NCBI GenBank assembly: GCA_964466115.1
Contig: CAYXMH010000011.1
Location: 27,395 to 91,394 of the forward strand
DNA from: Pseudolysobacter sp964466115
GTDB lineage: Bacteria > Pseudomonadota > Gammaproteobacteria > Xanthomonadales > Rhodanobacteraceae
Direction: 5' to 3'
Length of the DNA: 64,000 nucleotides
Part shown: one piece after another, positions 62,055-64,000 of the stretch
Position numbering within the stretch: position 1 is the first letter of the stretch
Layout of the letters: every line of letters starts with the position of its first letter
Program-made: the position numbers and the translations under genes
Notes under the pieces: model-generated
Told to the model about the DNA's origin: nothing
The model's input: the letters and a program-made list of their open reading frames with translations, nothing else
Databases searched by the model: none

Positions 62055-62762
62055 TTACATCTTGTCGCTGCGTGGTGTATTAGCGCCGTATTGGCGATCG
62101 AACTTGCCGAACACCCATTTGAAAAAACGCGACATGCGGCCGCGTTTGGTTTTGCGTGTTTTTTCGTCTTCACTGGTGAGCCACGCCACCTGGATCACGC
62201 GCCGCTCGCCTTCAAACGGAAGATGGCCATGAAACGAGTTATCGGCGCGCTTGAACACGACGAAGTTGCCGTAGAGCGGCGCTATTTCGGGTGTGACCAA
62301 GGCGTTAATGTCTTTTTCGTTAGAGAGAAACCGCAAACAGCCATCGCTGGTTTTTGGCCAGGATTCGTTGAGATACAACAAAGCGGTCGCGACTTTGGAG
62401 CGACTGTCGGTGTGAATCGTGCCATGACGTTTATTTAACGCACGGCACAGGGTAACTAAAGTGGGGTACTGACCTAGGTTATCGATACTGAGTTTGGTGC
62501 CAATCGTGCTTGCGACGATTGGATCAGTGAGTTCTGCGACCAAGCGGTTGATCGATGGTCCGCAGTCTTTTTCATCGTAAGGGAAAAATCCGGCACCGGC
62601 GTAGCGTGGGAAGTCTTCGTTCAGGGCCTGTAGACATTCGTTGGGCAATTGTCGTGTAGCCACCAGAAAGCAAAAAGGGTCATGGCAGAGCACGGTGCCA
62701 GATTGGTCTAGACGCACTGGATCGAATAGGGGCAAAGAATGGGAGGTGGAGATGGTTGACAT
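62055..62762 (-). CDS. 2OG-Fe(II) oxygenase superfamily protein
   Basis: 235 residues. Metal ligands H-x-D in TIHTDSRSKVATALLYLN, the distal His in SFHGHLPFEG and the 2-oxoglutarate-binding Arg in ERRVIQVAWL fit prolyl-hydroxylase-like oxygenases. The C-terminus is basic (TRKTKRGRMSRFF). The substrate is unknown. It is on the same strand as, and 36 bases before, the secreted protease, so the two could be one transcript. Confidence 0.83.
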   Translation of the reverse strand: MSTISTSHSLPLFDPVRLDQSGTVLCHDPFCFLVATRQLPNECLQALNEDFPRYAGAGFFPYDEKDCGPSINRLVAELTDPIVASTIGTKLSIDNLGQYPTLVTLCRALNKRHGTIHTDSRSKVATALLYLNESWPKTSDGCLRFLSNEKDINALVTPEIAPLYGNFVVFKRADNSFHGHLPFEGERRVIQVAWLTSEDEKTRKTKRGRMSRFFKWVFGKFDRQYGANTPRSDKM

Positions 62763-62883
62763 GGCACTACAGACCGTTAGCGATAATCCAATTATAGCCG
62801 TTAGTCATGGCAGTAGTTCCGCATTATATCTACGCAAAGAATAAACTATCGAGGAGATTGTGTTGAATTTCCGTTACAGCTAA

Positions 62884-62920
62884 TACCCATTTTGTTTCTC
62901 ACTACATAGCTTAATGGGTA
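62884..62920. repeat. inverted repeat upstream of the oxygenase gene
   Basis: TACCCATT (62884-62891) pairs with AATGGGTA (62913-62920) across 21 bases. It lies in the AT-rich spacer between the oxygenase and the second RHS gene, near the hairpin at 62937-62967. It could be an operator or a remnant element. Confidence 0.4.
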
Positions 62921-62936
62921 AGCAATCCAGCTGGAT

Positions 62937-62967
62937 GTGGCGCAATGCCCTACCGGTATTGCGCCAC
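62937..62967. repeat. hairpin element downstream of second RHS, copy 3
   Basis: GTGGCGCAAT (62937-62946) pairs with ATTGCGCCAC (62958-62967), with an inner GCC/GGT pairing. On the minus strand (the RHS reading strand) it contains CAATACCGGTAGGGCATTG, near-identical in plan to copy 1 at 7257-7283. Thus it lies in the same orientation relative to its RHS gene as copies 1 and 2. It stands 45 bases after the RHS stop. Confidence 0.75.
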
Positions 62968-63011
62968 CATTTAATCTACTGTAGGCGTTTATTTTTTAGT
63001 TAGGTTTTCGC

Positions 63012-64000
63012 TTACAAAGCCAACACCCAAGCAAACACGCCTACATAATCCAAGAATGCTCCCGCAGCGCCAACCAACATACCTCCTAATCCAGTGCCAA
63101 TGGCTATATTAGCCGCGGCGTCGCCCGAGATGGCGCCCGAACTGTCATACATATCGCCATCTGCTGCATTACGTAACCAACCTAAGCCATGGGCGTCAAG
63201 GAAGCTAGCGTTACGATTACTAGTGTTGCTACCAAAGGAAGCAAACTCAGCCATAGTATGTTCGGCTTCGGTAAGGCTTGGTGGACTCCCATTTGGCCCC
63301 CCGCAAGGACTCTGATTCCATCGCTGCAATGCTCTGTGTTGTGCGCGACTAATCTCACTAAGCCTTCTTTGCTCCTCAGCATTTGGTGCTCGTGATATTA
63401 ACCTCTTGTTTGGGATTGCCCTCTGTTGATCTGTCATAGAAGCATATGGCACAACATGCACGTCAAAGCGGTTAGTTCCGGGCTCCCTTTGCGTTCTAAT
63501 TTCCACGTAGCCTTCATTGACAAGTCTTGTTGTTATAGCGATTTCATTAATAATTGCCGCGGCGTAGGCACTTCGAATTTCTTCACAAATGTCAATAAGG
63601 TTGGATCCGGAAGGAGTACCTGCATCGCTATCCTGCGGATCTAATCCACTCGGATCAGTAGCATTGATGGGCGAGTTGTTCACATACCCATATAAATTGA
63701 TCCCACCTAATTCTTTAATCGGATCCTTCGACAACCATCTCCCCAGCTTCGGATCGTAGAACCGATGCGCCGTGATGCTGAGTTTGGATCGATTGTGTTT
63801 CCAATACCCGGCATAGCCGAAAGGTATGGTGCTGTCGTTTCTCGCCGCAAGTACCAAGTTACCGCTTTCGTCTCGGACTTGTCGGCTTTCCGGTTCGCCC
63901 CATGCGTCATAGTCGATGCGCTCTAAGATCTGCCCATTGGCACTGACTTTGCCGTTGACGCTGCCCAAGTAGTCCCTCGTTAAGAAGTACTTGGTGACCG
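63012..64000 (-). CDS. RHS/YD-repeat protein, C-terminal part, variable tip
   Basis: The frame is open to the window edge, so the N-terminus is missing (about 329 residues remain). The RHS core end is nearly identical to that of the first RHS protein (RDYLGSV, RIDYDAWGEPE, RFYDPKLGRWLSKDP, DPSG at ~63646-63657). After it comes a ~210-residue tip with an ICEEIRSAY start, a CGGPNG turn, NRNASFLDAHGLGW and a very hydrophobic C-terminus. The tip resembles the first protein's tip in plan, but only weakly in sequence. Function is unknown. Confidence 0.88.
   Translation of the reverse strand, partial: VTKYFLTRDYLGSVNGKVSANGQILERIDYDAWGEPESRQVRDESGNLVLAARNDSTIPFGYAGYWKHNRSKLSITAHRFYDPKLGRWLSKDPIKELGGINLYGYVNNSPINATDPSGLDPQDSDAGTPSGSNLIDICEEIRSAYAAAIINEIAITTRLVNEGYVEIRTQREPGTNRFDVHVVPYASMTDQQRAIPNKRLISRAPNAEEQRRLSEISRAQHRALQRWNQSPCGGPNGSPPSLTEAEHTMAEFASFGSNTSNRNASFLDAHGLGWLRNAADGDMYDSSGAISGDAAANIAIGTGLGGMLVGAAGAFLDYVGVFAWVLAL

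Noticed and set aside
1..64000. CRISPR array or prophage
   Set aside because: No regularly spaced direct repeats, no Cas-like proteins, and no integrase, capsid or tail genes were seen.

Overview
The window reads as chromosomal DNA of a Gram-negative gammaproteobacterium, most likely in or near the Lysobacterales (Xanthomonadales). The reasons are the unbroken rpsB-tsf-pyrH-frr-uppS-cdsA-dxr-rseP-bamA-skp-lpxD-fabZ-lpxA-lpxB series read leftward, the divergent map-glnD-dapD-ArsC-like-dapE series read rightward, nagZ next to a methylthioinosine phosphorylase, and secreted proteins that end in a short aromatic/acidic tail. This placement is inferred from gene order and protein resemblance; no search was run. 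Base composition looks moderately GC-rich by eye.

Layout: 1-2.1 kb holds the end of a 2OG-Fe(II) oxygenase, a VIT/CCC1-type transporter and a short-chain dehydrogenase. 2.3-7.2 kb is a large RHS/YD-repeat protein with a signal peptide and an AT-richer C-terminal tip. 7.5-10 kb is tpiA-secG-tRNA-Leu(GAG)-nuoA-nuoB, cut off by a convergent ABC-F gene (uup). 12-14.8 kb is a giant secreted BNR-repeat protein. 15.4-24.1 kb (minus) holds M48/TPR protease, phoB, phoR, ppk1, crcB and parC. 24.2-25.6 kb is the tusDCBE sulfur-relay operon. 26-42.4 kb (minus) is the large translation/envelope biogenesis cluster ending in an LTA-synthase-like membrane sulfatase and rnhB. 43-49 kb is map, glnD and the lysine-branch dap genes. 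49-53.1 kb is an orphan secreted protein followed closely by a five-heme secreted cytochrome. 53-62.8 kb holds pbpC, a REC-Hpt protein, rlmD, nagZ, hpt, methylthioinosine phosphorylase, a cold-shock protein, a secreted trypsin-like protease and a 2OG oxygenase. The window closes with a second RHS gene on the minus strand, running off the end.

Functional themes: outer-membrane construction (lpxABD, fabZ, bamA, skp, rseP, bepA), isoprenoid and phospholipid precursors (dxr, uppS, cdsA), phosphate sensing and polyphosphate (phoBR, ppk1), tRNA thiolation (tusBCDE), and peptidoglycan recycling and synthesis (nagZ, pbpC, dapD, dapE).

The most notable signals are: (1) a shared short C-terminal tail on three unrelated secreted proteins, which may be a sorting signal; (2) two RHS proteins at opposite ends of the window and in opposite orientation, whose tips look like diverged versions of one another and whose 3' ends are followed by the same hairpin family; (3) two copies, in opposite orientation, of a roughly 140-bp MITE-like repeat, one between rpsB and tsf and one running into the start of glnD; (4) a dispersed REP-like repeat in three intergenic spacers; (5) two essential-type genes (uppS, rlmD) whose conserved N-termini can only be read from non-canonical start codons; (6) nuoA-nuoB separated from the rest of the complex I operon.
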